DNA of 64,000 nucleotides from Phascolarctos cinereus (lineage: Eukaryota; Chordata; Mammalia; Diprotodontia; Phascolarctidae). The stretch lies in NCBI RefSeq assembly GCF_002099425.1, contig NW_018343964.1, positions 4,710,501 through 4,774,500 of the forward strand. Reading direction: 5' to 3'. The translations under genes were made by a program, and so were the position numbers. This document shows positions 1 to 14,290 of the stretch, one piece after another; position 1 is the stretch's first letter; every line of letters begins with the position of its first letter. The notes under the pieces are model-generated. The model saw nothing but the letters and a program-made list of their open reading frames with translations, did not search any database and was not told where the DNA came from.

Positions 1-21
1 CTAATTAAATATTCTAAGCAA

Positions 22-247
22 TTGTTATTGCTGTTGTTTAGTTGTTTTCAGTCATGTCCAATTCTTCATGATCTCTTTTTGGGGTTTATTTAGCAAAGAT
101 ACCAGAGTAAATTGCCATTTCCTTCTCCAGCTCATTTTGCAGATGAGGAAACAGAGGCAAACAGGATTACACAGCTGAGGCCAGATTTAAACTCAAATCT
201 ACCTGACTCTTGACTGGATACTCTATCACTGCACCACCTAGCTGCCC
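22..247 (-). mobile_element. Mar-1 CORE-SINE, near full length
   Basis: Non-autonomous retroposon read on the minus strand. Its tRNA-like head (GCAGCTAGGTGG) is the complement of the bases ending at 247. The CORE segment lies near 140-200, and the Bov-B/RTE-like tail ('ccatttccttctccagctc') runs toward the left end, next to a short GTT-rich run. Mar-1 is a marsupial SINE whose 3' end matches RTE LINEs, which are presumed to mobilise it. The copy is diverged, with several small deletions, so it is not recent. Confidence 0.85.
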
Positions 248-399
248 AATTATATTCAGCCAATTTTAGGATTAGCTAAAAATTTACACAGCTTCCTGAC
301 AAGGAAATAAATAAGTGTTGTGAAAAACTTCTATGTAAGGCCTAATAGCAGTAAGTAGAGGGGAAAGAAATCATTAATTCTTAGGGGAATGAAGATAGC

Positions 400-640
400 C
401 TTTCTGGATAGGGTAACATTTAAGTTGGGTTTTGAAGGTTGGGTAGGTGAGAGAATGTAGAAGTCATTGTAGAAATATATAATAATATGAACAATGACAC
501 AGAGGTAGTAGTTAGAATTCACAAGTAAATGTAAATAGTCCAGTCTGACTAGAATACAATATATTGGGAGAAGAGTAGTATGAAATAAAGCTGGAAGATT
601 AAGCTGGTACTAAACTATAAAGGGTCTTGAATACAAAACT
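400..640 (+). repeat. Old dispersed mammalian repeat, 3' part
   Basis: The phrases 'acatttaagttgggttttg' and 'gggtcttgaatac' recur in this order in a long mammalian repeat. The longer copies near 19.5-20.3 kb and 50.7-51.3 kb belong to the same family. I do not know its library name. Only a middle portion is present, and the L1 fragment starting near 670 follows directly. Confidence 0.4.
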
Positions 641-669
641 TAAAAATTTGAAATAAATTGCTGCTACAA

Positions 670-1877
670 GTTTTCTTGATGGATAATTGTGATTATGTTA
701 AATTAAAAAGGTTTTGCACAAACAAAATCAGTGCAGCCTGATTAGAAGGAAAGCAGAAAATTATATGTGTACAGGGGGGTGGGGTGGGATTTAGAATAAG
801 TTTCTCTGGTAAAGGCCTCATTTCTCAAAGGTATTGAGAAGTAAGTCAAATTTATAAGGATATGAGTCATTCTCCAATTGATAAATTGTCAAAGTTTATG
901 AACAGACAGGTTTCAGATGAATAATCAAAGTTATCTATGGTAATATAAAAATCCTCTAAATCATTATTGATTAGATAAATGCAAATTAAAACAACTCTGA
1001 GGTACCACGTCATGCTTATCAGATTGGCAAATATGACAGAAAAGGAAAATGACAAATGTTGGAGGGGATATGGGAAAATTGGAACACTAAAGCACCATTG
1101 GTGGAGTTGTGAACTGATCCAACCATTCTGGAGAGCAATTTGGAACTGCGCCCAAAGGGCTACAAAACTGTGTATACCTTTTGAGTCTGCAATACCACTA
1201 CTAGATTTGTACCCCAAAGAAACTTAAAAAAAAGGACCTAAATGTACAGAAATACTATAGAAGTTCTTTTTTTGGTGGCAAAGAATTAGAAATTAAGGGG
1301 ATACCCATCAACTGGAGAATAGATAAACAAGTCCTGGTATATGATTGTGATGAAATACTATTGTTCTGTAATAAGCAGGATGCTTTCAGAAAAACCTGGA
1401 AAGACTTACATGAACTGATGAAAAGTGAAGTAAGAAGAACCAGAAGAACATTGTATATAGTAACAGCAATATTGCATGATGACCAACAGTGAATGATGGC
1501 TATTCTCAGCACTAGAATGTTGTAAGATAATTCTGAAGGACTTATGATAAAAAAAAAAATGCTCTCTAACTTCAGAGAAAGAACTGATGGAGTCTGAATG
1601 CAGATTGAAGCATACTTTTTCTTTCTTTATTTTTCTTGTGGGTTTTTTTTTTGGTGTGTGTGGGATCTGTGCTTTCTTTCACAACATGACTAATATGGAA
1701 ATATTTCTTTCATGACTGCACATGTATAACCTATATCAAATTGCTTGCCTTCTCAATGAGGGAGCAGGAAGGGAGAGAATTTGGAACTCAAACTTTTTAA
1801 AAAAATGAATGTTAAAAGTTGTTTTTTACACGTAATTGGAAAAATAAAATAAAATATTTAGACAGCAAAAAAAAAAA
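670..1877 (+). mobile_element. LINE-1, 5'-truncated 3' end
   Basis: This holds the C-terminal part of L1 ORF2 plus the 3' UTR and an A-rich tail (1849-1877). The best-preserved peptide (979-1227) contains 'CWRGYGKIGTL' and 'IPFESAIPLLDLYPKE'. These match the Cys-rich end of mammalian L1 ORF2 ('CWRGCGEIGTL...IPFDPAIPLLGIYP' in human). Endonuclease and RT domains are absent, the usual result of 5' truncation. The 3' UTR carries 'acaacatgactaatatgg', which also appears near 37,560 in the HAL1. Frame breaks show it is dead. Confidence 0.85.
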
Positions 1878-3120
1878 TTACACATCTGGTGCCAGATAGA
1901 AACATGAAGAGAGACAAAACTTTGGAGAAAGAAGATAGGAGGGAAACTGAGATGTCTACCCTTACTCACACCTAGAGAAAGGCCTGTAAGCCACACCACT
2001 GACACAGCCCTGAAGTGAAAGGAAGGTAAGCATAGCAGGAAATTATCTGCAAGGAGGTGCAGTCTAGACATATCTTTTCAATGTTATTTTGAATCAAATG
2101 GACTCAAGTTCTAAGAGAAGGTGGAACCCAACAGGGGAAGGACTGCTTGCTACCTTTTGGAGAGGGAAGAGGTTTCTTGATTATTAATGGGTTCAGGTAC
2201 GAGTTGACTTTTTGTTTTCTTTAAAGTTAAATAAAACATTTCTTACATTTAATGCCTTGTTAAATTGAGTGTTTACAGAGAAGTTTAGAGCCTTTAAGCC
2301 AGATTCTTATGTTCCTTGGGAAACACTGGGTAGGAACCATGAGACAAAGAGAATTTGGGAGAGATCCTCTCCCTTCCACCCCACATGGTACCTAGATGTC
2401 AAGTTAGGGCTTAATTGACACATGGTTTACATCTGGGATGGAGTTTGGGGTTATCTGGTGTTATTTTGCTTCTTTCAAACCCAGAATTTCTGTACTAATG
2501 ATGGCTAAGTTGAGATAGTTTCCATGAAGTACCAAAGCAGTTATGAAGCTAGAAGTATATTATACAATCATGGGTTGTGATGAATGACCACTATGACCCT
2601 CCAATTATTGGAAGGATAGTACAAATTAAAGGTCTATTGATTTGGACGGTGTGTATTGACTATAAGGAGGGTAGCCCTGAAAGAATTTTGTGCCTGTTTA
2701 GAAAGGCATAAAGGTGTTGGAGCATTTTTATATAACTTAGGTGTTATTTAAGAAGGAGGACAATTCAACTACATTAGGTAATCTACATGACACCATGGAG
2801 CCTTCCTTGATTCCTAAAGATACTCAAAAAGTGAGCTATTTGAATTTTTTTTTTTACTAAACTGAACCAGCACTTGAAAAATAAATTGAAGTTTAAAAAT
2901 AAAAGAGAAAGAGTGTGCTGTAGAAAATGCAAAGCAACTCTGGAGGAATGGGATACCTTTATCTTTAGCCAGTGCCAAAAGAAGCATGGAATAGGATGTG
3001 AAGTGATATATATGACCAGATGGTACCAATCACAAATTATTGGGAATAGCCTCTTAGCTATGGACAAAGGAGTGATAAGAAGTGATCCTTTCATATGTAG
3101 ACCACAAAAACTAAAATAAG
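1878..3120. other. No recognised feature
   Basis: I recognise no known repeat or gene here. The last part (about 3061-3119) resembles 4110-4170 on the same strand at roughly 75% over about 58 bases by eye, so both may belong to an unnamed dispersed repeat. An open frame at 2874-3119 (81 codons, basic, Cys-containing) is unrecognised and may be chance. Confidence 0.4.
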
Positions 3121-3189
3121 TTTGCTTGGACCAGAGACCTTACCAAATAAGTTAGATTCTATAAGTTATTTTCAATAGTAATGCTCTGG

Positions 3190-3590
3190 GAATTTGTCTG
3201 GCTATCCCCCTTGCTAGAATGCTCTCTCTCCTCATCTCTGCCTACTGGCTTCCTTCAAGTTCTAACTAAAACCCCATTTTCTACAGAAAGCCTTTCTTGA
3301 TCAATCCTTCTTAATACTAGTGACTTCCATGTTTTAATTATTTCCTATTTTCCTGTACATAGCTTGTTTGTATCTATATCTATATCTATATCTATATCTA
3401 TATCTATATCTATATCTATATCTATATATCTATATCTATATATATGTTTGCTTGTTGTTTCTTCTATTAGACTGTGAACTTGTTGAAAGCAGAGAGGGTC
3501 TTTTTGCCTATTTCTGTATCCCCAGCTCCTAACATAGTGCCTGGCATATAGTGAACTTACTAATTGTTTATTGGCTACTGACTGTTCATC
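3190..3590 (+). mobile_element. L2 LINE 3' end
   Basis: The order of phrases follows the L2 3' end: a pyrimidine-rich stretch, 'ccttcaagttctaactaaaa', 'agactgtgaacttgttgaaa', 'cctggcatatagtgaac'. L2 is an ancient mammalian LINE. A TATATC-type microsatellite has expanded inside the copy. There is no coding potential left. Confidence 0.75.
3371..3445. repeat. TATATC-type microsatellite inside L2
   Basis: About twelve units of a 6-bp TATCTA motif, with a few 4-bp interruptions toward the right end. It splits the L2 3' end, so it arose after that insertion. Confidence 0.9.
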
Positions 3591-3599
3591 TATTCAGAG

Positions 3600-4690
3600 A
3601 GGAAGTTTTTGCATCCTAGCTAGGACATGCCATAAGTGGTATTCCAAGGACATGCCATAAGTAGTAGGTTTCTGATACACTGAAGCATAGGCAATTACAT
3701 GTGATTCCTAGGGGACTAGACATAGCTGTTCTCTGAACCTTGAAGTTGGAATGCCTGGATGTCATAGGACTTGAAAGTTTATAGTCTCTGGCCAGACAAG
3801 ATGGTAGTATAGAAAGTACAAAGGGTGTTTAAGGTTAAGTTCCTAACTACTTTCTAAGAGGAGGGAGAGGCCTTTAGATTGGTGCAAAGTTGCAAAGACC
3901 ATTATACAGAACAGTGATCAAAAATGCAGTTAACTATGGAGTTCATGAAACAAATTAGGCTAACCCACCTTATCAAAGGAAGTCTAAACAAGAAAAAAAA
4001 ACCTATTATTGCAACTATAGCTTCTTGTGTGGTAGAAACATTGCCTCTGCTAGGCTGAACTGATCCAGCAGAAAGAGGTGATAGAAGAGGGATAGATGTT
4101 TGGACAAAAAGAATGGTCAGAAGTGACTCTTTTAGGTATTGGTCACCAAAACCAAAACAGAAGCTATCTTATTTCTAACAGATTTTGCAAAGAAGTTTGA
4201 ACTAGGCCTTCTGTTTGATACATATTGTCAATTTAGTCTTCCCAAAAAGACAATTTAGTTCAGATCCAGAGATCAATAATATCCATGTTAGAAATTGTAC
4301 TGAAAAAACATGCCTAATGTAGTTGGACAGTATTTTGCTACAACTATAGATGAGATGGTCCTGGGCAAGCTGATAGTATTTGAAAGGTAAATCTATAATA
4401 CTGATTTTCTAGAAGCCAAAACACCACTACACAAGAATCAAAAGCTGAGGCTTGCTTGTGCCAGGAAACAACATAGAATCCTAAGTAATTAATTATTTCT
4501 GCAGAAATCCTTCCTAGGTCATTCTACACAGATACATAGGACACCATGCAGCAGTGACCATGAGGATTAAAGACTGCGATGTGTAAAAAAGTTTGAGATT
4601 CATAGTTTCTGGGTAACAAATAATTTTATTAATCATTCTAGCAATAATTAATGAAAGTGGTCAATGACACTCTGAAATGCCAAAGATCCC
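3600..4690. other. No recognised feature
   Basis: No repeat or gene is recognised, apart from the weak similarity of 4110-4170 to 3061-3119. The block has many short frames and no long one. It may contain an unrecognised old element, because the DNA on both sides is repeat-derived. Confidence 0.4.
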
Positions 4691-4711
4691 TCATGGAACC
4701 CACTCAACAGC

Positions 4712-4844
4712 GGGCAGCTAGGTGGCGTAGTGGATAGAGCACGACCCTGAAGTCAGGAGAACCTGAGTACAAATCCGTACTCAGACCAAACATCTAACAT
4801 TTAGTAGTTGTGTGACCCTGGACAAGTCAAAAAAAAAAAAAAAA
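4712..4844 (+). mobile_element. Poly(A)-tailed tRNA-headed SINE with 15-bp TSD
   Basis: It begins with the tRNA-like head 'gggcagctaggtggcgtagt', runs through a CORE-like segment to 'tgtgaccctggacaagtc', and ends in 16 A (4829-4844). It is flanked by perfect 15-bp copies of GGAACCCACTCAACA at 4695-4709 and 4845-4859. A poly(A) tail and a long target duplication are the marks of L1-driven insertion. The perfect duplication suggests it is one of the younger insertions in the window. Confidence 0.93.
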
Positions 4845-4859
4845 GGAACCCACTCAACA

Positions 4860-6115
4860 CTTATATGCCCAAGAAGATTCCAAGAAGAATTCTGACAAGA
4901 AGAGTGGGTATTCCTGAGGGTGGCAATCAGCTCTGATTGGTTAACAATTAATGAGAATGAATATTATAATGAGAGGTAGACCTATTCTAATGAAAGCCTG
5001 GGGGATGTGACTCTGATCACTCAGTCTTAGACAAAGAGACTTATCTCTTATGCAGACTACCCCATCTAGGACAATCTATTCCAGACAAAAAGGGATCCAC
5101 CTCTGCCCAGACTTGGCTGAGTAGAATACAATGGGCTGGAATTCACTTTAAATTCTTTGTAAGATTCTCTAACTTGGTAAGGTCTCCCACTCAGGATCTA
5201 AAGGCATATACCCAGGGATTTGGGTCATCTCATATATCAACAATGTCCTTCAAAGACTGAACAACCTGCAGGCTTCTGAAAAAATCCTGGTCTTAATTCA
5301 ATAATTGATTATTAATATAAGAGAGAAATAATAATTTTTTCTCAAGACAGACTATTCTGCTTGGCTGGATAACTGACCATAATTATTTTTAGGCTTCTAG
5401 TTGAAAAAATTTTACACATATACATACACACACACACACACACACACATACACATATATACATGTGTATATATATATGCACACTTGAGTGTGGGTATGTG
5501 TGTGTGTGTATTTCTACAGTGTAAGAAAAGATTGGATATCTCTGGACTAATGAATACTACCTATCACATAGTTATGTTATAATATTTTTGGAATTTCCCA
5601 GGAAAGTCATAAGTCAAAGAAGGTAGACATGGCATGCTTGATATATCAAGATGCAGCTAATCTTTCCAGGGACTTAGTACTGAGTAGGATAAACTCTATC
5701 CCATTCTGAATATTAGTAAATTAGAGTACTATAAGGAATGTTCTGGAGTTCAGGACAAAAATATGCTGACTATCCATGCCTCCTCTGCAGCAGTGTATTG
5801 GTGTAGAGAGACAGTGCTAGCAAAGTGTACTAAGGCTAGAATGAACTAACTTACTTGGTAGTAGATCTGAAGAAGTCCTGGTTTAGAGACTCTCCAACTA
5901 CAAGGAACAGAAGAATCATCTAAGTAAGAAACTGAGCACAAAGTCTAGGTGTTTTGGTTTTTTTCCTCACAGCATTTACAAGCCATACCCTAGTGCAATT
6001 TATTGGGGAACTAAGAAATTTTCAAGGAGGGTCATGAATCAACATATGATAGTTCCACTAGAAACCCTGCGTTGGAGCACAAGCCAAGAACGTGAGAGAT
6101 CCCAGCAGACTAAGA
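4860..6115. other. Unassigned sequence with CA/TG microsatellite
   Basis: No gene is seen. About 5417-5513 holds a mixed CA, TATA and TG microsatellite. The rest is unique or too diverged for me to place. Confidence 0.5.
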
Positions 6116-6119
6116 GGCA

Positions 6120-6515
6120 GAATGTAAGGTAGAATGACTGCTGAATGCAGAGTCACAAGACCCAATTCAAATCTTAGCTTTGTTCCTTACTTTTTGAATG
6201 ACTTTGGGCAAGGTGCTTGCTGGGCCATCTCCAGCTGTCCATCTGGCCACTGGACCCAGATGGTTCTGGAGGGAAAAATTGAGGCTGGTAACTTTGCACA
6301 GCCCTCGCTCACTTAAATCCAATTCACTTTCAAGTCATGGCATCATCTTCCTCCTGACATGGTCCTCTTCATAAAGCACATCAGAACAACATTGACAAGG
6401 TGCTTAAACTCTTTGGGTTTCTTCTATTTCTCATCTGTAAAATGATAGGGTAAAACTAGATGATTCCTGAGGTCCTTTCCAGCTGTAAATCTATAATCCT
6501 ATGATAAGACTATAC
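6120..6515 (+). mobile_element. CORE-SINE (MIR class), interrupted
   Basis: The left half runs to 'gactttgggcaag' (6218). The right half resumes at 'cttaaactctttgggtttc' and ends with 'ccagctgtaaatctataatc', the typical end of this marsupial CORE-SINE group. Between the halves lies a second SINE fragment (6219-6395). The halves join into the expected order when the guest and one target copy are taken out. Confidence 0.75.
6219..6395 (+). mobile_element. 5'-truncated SINE nested in a CORE-SINE
   Basis: This 177-bp guest contains 'ctggacccagatggttctgg', 'gactttgcacagccctcgc' and 'catggtcctcttc'. I remember these as the 3' half of a marsupial SINE that ends in a CAA-rich tail. It is bounded by perfect 10-bp copies of CAAGGTGCTT at 6209-6218 and 6396-6405. 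No poly(A) tail is present, so an RTE-type rather than L1-type mechanism is likely. Confidence 0.75.
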
Positions 6516-6519
6516 CCAG

Positions 6520-9445
<2,926 letters not shown>

Positions 9446-9449
9446 CCAA

Positions 9450-9710
9450 TGTATTCTTCCAGCACCTTAAAAAATAATCATTCTAATGCACAGGTCTAAT
9501 GATACCACTCCCACGCTCACAAAACTTCAATGGCTATGACCTTTAGAACCAAACAGAATCTCCTTATCCTGACAAATATGCTAAGGTCTCACCATCCTTC
9601 TCCTGACCCAGCAATTAACATATAACTTCCCTCCCTTTCATTCATAATGTCCTAGAAAGACCAGAAAAAGTCTGTACTCATGGTCTCCATTTTCTCACTA
9701 CTAGTTGGGG
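9450..9710 (+). mobile_element. L2 LINE, 3' region
   Basis: 'cttcaatggctatgacc', 'agaatctccttatcctga' and 'aaggtctcaccatcc' follow the order of the L2 3' region (aacct-cc-atggct-ccatt, aaactcct-agcctg, aagg-cctccac). Coding potential is gone. Confidence 0.65.
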
Positions 9711-9711
9711 C

Positions 9712-9960
9712 AGTAGATAAAGGATTAGTGGTCCTGGAGTCAAAACCTAAGTTCAAACCTGGTCGCAGATACTTGCTAGCTATTGTGACCCTGGGCAGAT
9801 CATTTAACTTACATTTGCCTCTGTTTTCTCATCTGTAAGATGGGGATAATAATAGTACCTACCTATCAAGTGAGCTATTGAGATATTTGTAAAACATTTA
9901 GCATAGTTCCTGGCACATAGTAAGTGCTATATAAGTGTTATCTATTATTTTTATTATTAC
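9712..9960 (+). mobile_element. MIR-class CORE-SINE (Ther-1-like)
   Basis: Head 'gtagataaaggattagtgg', CORE 'cttgctagctattgtgaccc', then 'gataataatagtacctacc' and 'cacatagtaagtgctatat', ending in a TTATTATTAC tail. The tail is split by another SINE, with the last units resuming at 10110. Confidence 0.85.
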
Positions 9961-10099
9961 TTTTTTTTTGGGCAATTGGGGTTAAGTGACTTGCCCAGGG
10001 TCACACAGCTAGTAAGTGTCAAGTGTCTGAGGCCAGATTTGAACTCAGGTCCTCCTGACTCCAAGGCCAGAGCTCTATCCACTGCGCCACCTACTGCCC
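9961..10099 (-). mobile_element. Poly(A)-tailed SINE nested in a MIR tail
   Basis: Minus-strand copy. The poly(A) tail appears as the T run at 9961-9969 and the tRNA-like head ends at 10099. The flanks carry perfect 10-bp copies of TTATTATTAC (9951-9960 and 10100-10109), so it landed in the tail of the MIR-class SINE. It is the same family as the copies at 4712 and 63,268. Confidence 0.9.
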
Positions 10100-10384
10100 T
10101 TATTATTACTATTATTCTTCTCTGCTTTGGTAAGCTACCTTCTAATTACTACCACTATACTGAAAATGTTCTCTCAAAAGTTACCAATAACCTCCTTACT
10201 GTTCAGTCTTATTACCTATTCCTTTTTTGTTCAATTATTGATAAATATTGTTTCAACCTATTATATAAATAACTAGCATACTCCCATTTGAATACCCTAC
10301 AATATACAGTCCCTGAAAGCTGTTGAATAAATCAATATGACAATAAACTAGTAGTATACACAACCTTACACCTTAATACTTTTG

Positions 10385-10925
10385 TGTTTATTAAAAGAAA
10401 GGCTGGGTGCATATTTCATAAGTTGATACTGGCTCTGTCTCATGTTTGTCAAATTTGTTATCATTAAAAGTTGTAGTAATTTACGTAGTTGTGGTCATTA
10501 GATATATACTTTTTGTTCTTTGATCATTCTGCATCATTCTATACATATCTCCTGACATTTCTCAGAATTTTTCCTACCTGCTGTTTATACTAATTTATTG
10601 TGAATAGGAATTCTTCCTGTTTGCTTCCTTCATGGCTGCTTTGCGTTTATGTAATACAATTTGTTCAGCTATTCCTCAGACATTGTTTATACAGTTTTGT
10701 TTCCAATAAGCCCTTGTTGGATCAAAGGGATTTAACAATTTTGTGATTTTTCTTGCTTAGCTCCAAATTGTGGACCAATCCACAACTTGACCAACATTGA
10801 ATTAGTGTGCCTATTTTCCTTCCTCTCCTTAAAAAGCAAAATCTCCCATGTTTTCCCACCTTTGCTGTAGATGTGCAATAGGTAATAGATGTGAAACGAT
10901 CACTCAGGGTTGTTTTAATTTTCAA
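10385..10925 (-). mobile_element. L1 3' end, antisense guest in L2
   Basis: On the minus strand the peptide 'KIGTLIQCWSSCGLVHN' matches the L1 ORF2 C-terminus ('KIGTLIHCWWSCELIQP' in the marsupial form). Only the last part of ORF2 and the 3' region are present. It splits the L2 remnant and is therefore younger than it. Confidence 0.75.
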
Positions 10926-11309
10926 CCACTGGCCTTCTCACAGTTGTCATCTTTCTCATTATCATCCAAGCAGCCTTGGACACGAAGGGCCATTTTCTTT
11001 TCTGGGATGGTCGCTCTTCCCTTGACTTGTATGACACTGTACTGGACTAGTTCTCTTATCTGTCTGATCACTCTATCTCAGTCCCCTTTGTTAGATTACA
11101 TTCTTCTTCTAACACCCTAATGTATTCCAAAGTATAGGATGATATAGCTATTTCATAAAGTTCAATCCTGGGCCTCCTTTCTTTCTATGTTCTCTCTCGG
11201 TAAACTCATTTGTTCCTAAGGATTCAGTTATTATCTCTATGAAAATGACCTCCAAATCTGTGTATCCCCCCTAATGTCTCTCTCAAACTCTAGGTCTGGA
11301 TCTTCAAGT

Positions 11310-11480
11310 GTCTGATGGGCAGAATGTAAGGGGTTTTTTTGTTTATTTTTGTTTTTGTTTCTTAGGGCAGGGACTTCCTTGCTTTTTTTTGTTTGTTTGT
11401 TTATTAGATGCCCAGCATGCTGCCTGCCACCTAATAGGCTCTTAATAAAAGCTTTGTTTGATGTTTGTTGATTTACCCAG
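11310..11480 (+). mobile_element. L2-type 3' tail inside L2 sequence
   Basis: T/G-rich run, then 'tagggcagggacttcc', 'tgcctgccacctaatagg' and 'ttaataaaagctttg', which are the terminal phrases of L2. It sits inside L2 sequence that belongs further upstream in the element, so it is either a second insertion or a rearranged copy. Confidence 0.5.
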
Positions 11481-11894
11481 ATATTCTACCATAGCTCAAA
11501 CTTGAAGATGTCACCATCCTCCCAGTCACCTTGGTTCATTACTTTGAATTCATTCTTAGTTTATCTCTTCCTCATCCCCCACATCTAATAAATCTTGCTG
11601 ATTCTATATCCACAATATTTCTGACATTGGTCCCCTTGCATCCACTCTCATAATCTTCTTCAGACCCTACCTGGACTATTGTAACAGCTTAATTGGTCCC
11701 TTTGTTGGCAGTTTCTCCCTTCTCCAATCCATTCTTCGCACAGCTGCCAAGTTAATATTCCTAAAGGCAAACATCTGTTCATATAGCTCTTCTGCTCAAA
11801 ACCTTTTAATGGCTCCATATTATGTCTGGTTTAAAACTACTCAGCCTGATATATTCGAGGCTTAATTACAATGTTCCCTCCTATAGGAGACCAT

Positions 11895-12060
11895 TTTACT
11901 TTTGGACAATTCTAATGGTTAGAAAGTGAGTCTTTTTCCAGCTTAAATCTGCCTCTTTAAAATGCCCACCCATTGTTTCTTATTAAAAAAAATAACCCAA
12001 CAACAACAACAGCAACAACAACCTTGGTACTCCAATTCTTCTGATGGTTTTAATTCTACT
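11895..12060 (-). mobile_element. CR1/L3 LINE fragment
   Basis: The plus-strand text 'cttttggacaattctaatgg', 'aaatctgcctctttaaaa' and 'cccacccattg' is the complement of the conserved 3' portion of therian CR1/L3. A CAA-rich stretch (11,998-12,022) follows. The fragment is short and diverged. Confidence 0.55.
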
Positions 12061-13235
12061 CTTCCCCCACCCCCAATTTTCCCTAGCCTTTGAAAGTACA
12101 GTGACAAATTGGAGTGAGGGGAGGGGTCTGGACATGATCAGAGTTGTTGAGGGGAAGGAACATGCAACTATTCCAGTGTGTTTTTTTTTTCCATCATGAC
12201 TTCAGGTCCTGTAGCAGACACACAAATGAAGAACAATTAGAAACACATTATTCCCATAAAGATGGTAGGTATTTATTTCACATCTCCTGGGTTTTTAGGT
12301 AATAAAAAAGGTTTGCACATCATTTCTCAGGTATTATTTGCCATAAAATGTTTTGTCATTTCATGTTGTAGGGCCTCAGAGACTAAAGTGTGATTGGATT
12401 AATTTTTAAGATTGTCTATTCTTTCTTCAGTTTCTAAACCGTAGAGCTAATTGGTCCACATTTTGCTTTGTATCATTTCTGTTCCTGAAGTTTCACAGCA
12501 GGGCAAGATTGTCAATGTTTTAGGGCTTCTGACATCTTTGAGTTCACTAGTGATTTGGAGGGAATATTAGTCATGCCTTTGCATAGTTATCTATGTATTC
12601 CCCATGGCCACAGTTTGAGTAAAGGAATTTTGTTACTCTAAATTTAAAATAATGGAAAGTTCAGCAGCAGCCCAAGTCTCAAAACATCATTGTCATCATC
12701 TGGTAACACATAATTTTAAGTTAGTAGACACATGAGATTACTAGGGCTTTAGTATATTGTGTTAGTTTTAATGAATAGTGTAGGCATTTTATTCAGAGTT
12801 ATATAGCAGATGGAATAGCAAAGGTATTTTCATTGTCAGGCATCCAGATTCTTTGAATTGACCGAGAAAATTGGAATCAGAAAATAAATATAAAATGTGA
12901 AAACAGAGGTCAAATGGTTGACCAAATTAACCCTATTATTCTGAATGTCTTCTTTGCTTCATTTACTTATCCATTCACTCACTCATTCATCCATTCCTCT
13001 ATCCAATTAACATCTACTGGGCATTTGCCAATTTCATGGACTATAGGAGGAAAATATATGCAGAATTATACAACTATTTCTGACATTGAGATTTTAATGC
13101 CATCAGGGAGACAAACATATATATGGAAAATACCTAAATAAAAACTGCAAGAAAAAAAATATCACGTGGTACATACCATTTGCATAAATTCTATGGAAAC
13201 ACTCAGGATCATATTCATAAAAATAATTTTATGAG
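12061..13235. other. No recognised feature
   Basis: Mostly unique. 12,970-13,150 has phrases such as 'ttaacatctactgggcattt' that may be a worn copy of the repeat family starting 'catttattaagcacctac', but this is weak. Confidence 0.4.
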
Positions 13236-13239
13236 TGTC

Positions 13240-13485
13240 AGGAAGTCAGAATGATGCACTAAATAGAGTACCTAACTTGGGGTCAGAAGACACTTCTTAT
13301 CCTGCCTTTTACCCCTACTGACCACAAGATTCTGGATGTCACAACCTTTCTCTGCCTCATTTTCCAAATTTGTAGGATGGAATTAATGATAGCACCAACT
13401 ATGTGGGGTTAATGACATAATGTATGCAACACTTTGCAGACCTCAGAGCTATGGAAATATAAGCTGTTATTATTATTTTATTTTA
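13240..13485 (+). mobile_element. MIR-class CORE-SINE
   Basis: 'cctaacttggggtcagaag' (head), 'taatgatagcaccaacta' and 'acactttgcagacctcagag', with a TTATTATTTTATTTTA tail. The CORE is worn. The order of parts matches the copies at 9712 and 48,943. Confidence 0.65.
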
Positions 13486-13749
13486 TATAACCTATTGGTA
13501 ACATTCATCAGATTATTCAGGGTGCCTAACCTCAGAGATCTTTCACCCTGATGGATACCAGTGAGCCCTCTTTACTGACTTTCCGGGTATGTTTGTTTAA
13601 CTCAGCCATTGGCCATTTGGTCTTCCATCCTACATTCTCAAATGAGATCTTTAGTAGGAGGAAGTACTAGACTTCTTGGCACTACAGTTTCTGAGGATAC
13701 AGCTGGGCCAAATATCACTGACCCAGTCACAGCAGGAGGAAAAAAATTT

Positions 13750-14290
13750 TGTTGTTGTTGACAAAGTATAAATACATAAAATATCAGTCAACAGGGAAAA
13801 AAGCTGAAAATGGCAGATTCCCAGACCTCAAAGAGCATATAAATTAATAGAAGAGATGAAATATGCATGCAAATAATGATGATACAAGATAGATTGTGAT
13901 CATAGCAAAAAGAGAACCAGGAAAAATGCTATAAGAAATTTGAAGAGGAAAATGTTTTCAACGGGGCAAGGGAGAATCTTGGAAAACTTTGTGAAGAAGT
14001 TGGCACCTGAGCTGGGTATGATTTCAATAGGAAGAGATGGAAATAATGAATGTAAGAGGGTACTCATGATCCAGTTTTTGTAAAGGGGAGCAGTGTCACC
14101 TATGACTAGAAAGGTAGGTTGAAGCCAGGTTGGAGAATGTCTTGAGTGCCAAGCAAAAAAGCTCATAGGCAATGTGAATCCACTAAAGGTCTTTGAACAA
14201 GGAGGTTGACATGATCAGAGCTATGCATGAGAAAGATTGTTTTGAGAGATGAATGAAGGATTGCTTCCACAAAAGCCCTACTTAGATGTC
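13750..14290 (+). repeat. Old dispersed mammalian repeat
   Basis: Contains 'gacctcaaagagcatata', 'gcacctgagctgggtatg', 'gtcttgagtgccaagc' and 'gttgacatgatcagagc', the same phrase order as the copies at 19.5-20.3 kb and 50.7-51.3 kb. I cannot name the family. There is no usable open frame. Confidence 0.5.

Larger units (their letters stand above)
10110..11905 (+). mobile_element. L2 LINE ORF2 remnant, interrupted twice
   Basis: The left part encodes 'ENVLSKVTNNLLTV', which matches the L2 RT peptide 'ETALSKVTNDLL'. After the L1 guest (10,385-10,925) the L2 resumes with peptides near RT motif regions ('FNPGPPFFLCSLS', compare L2 'GPLLFSIYTLP'). It continues to 'ggactattgtaacagctta' and 'ccattcttcgcacagctgcc', the conserved DNA just downstream. 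Many frame breaks are present, so it is long dead. Confidence 0.75.

Noticed and set aside
1880-1910. 'ctggtgccagat' as a possible retroviral primer-binding site
   Set aside because: No LTR end upstream and no retroviral sequence downstream that I can recognise.
3371-3445. Regular short repeats resembling an array
   Set aside because: Units are 6 bp without spacers; a microsatellite, not a CRISPR array.
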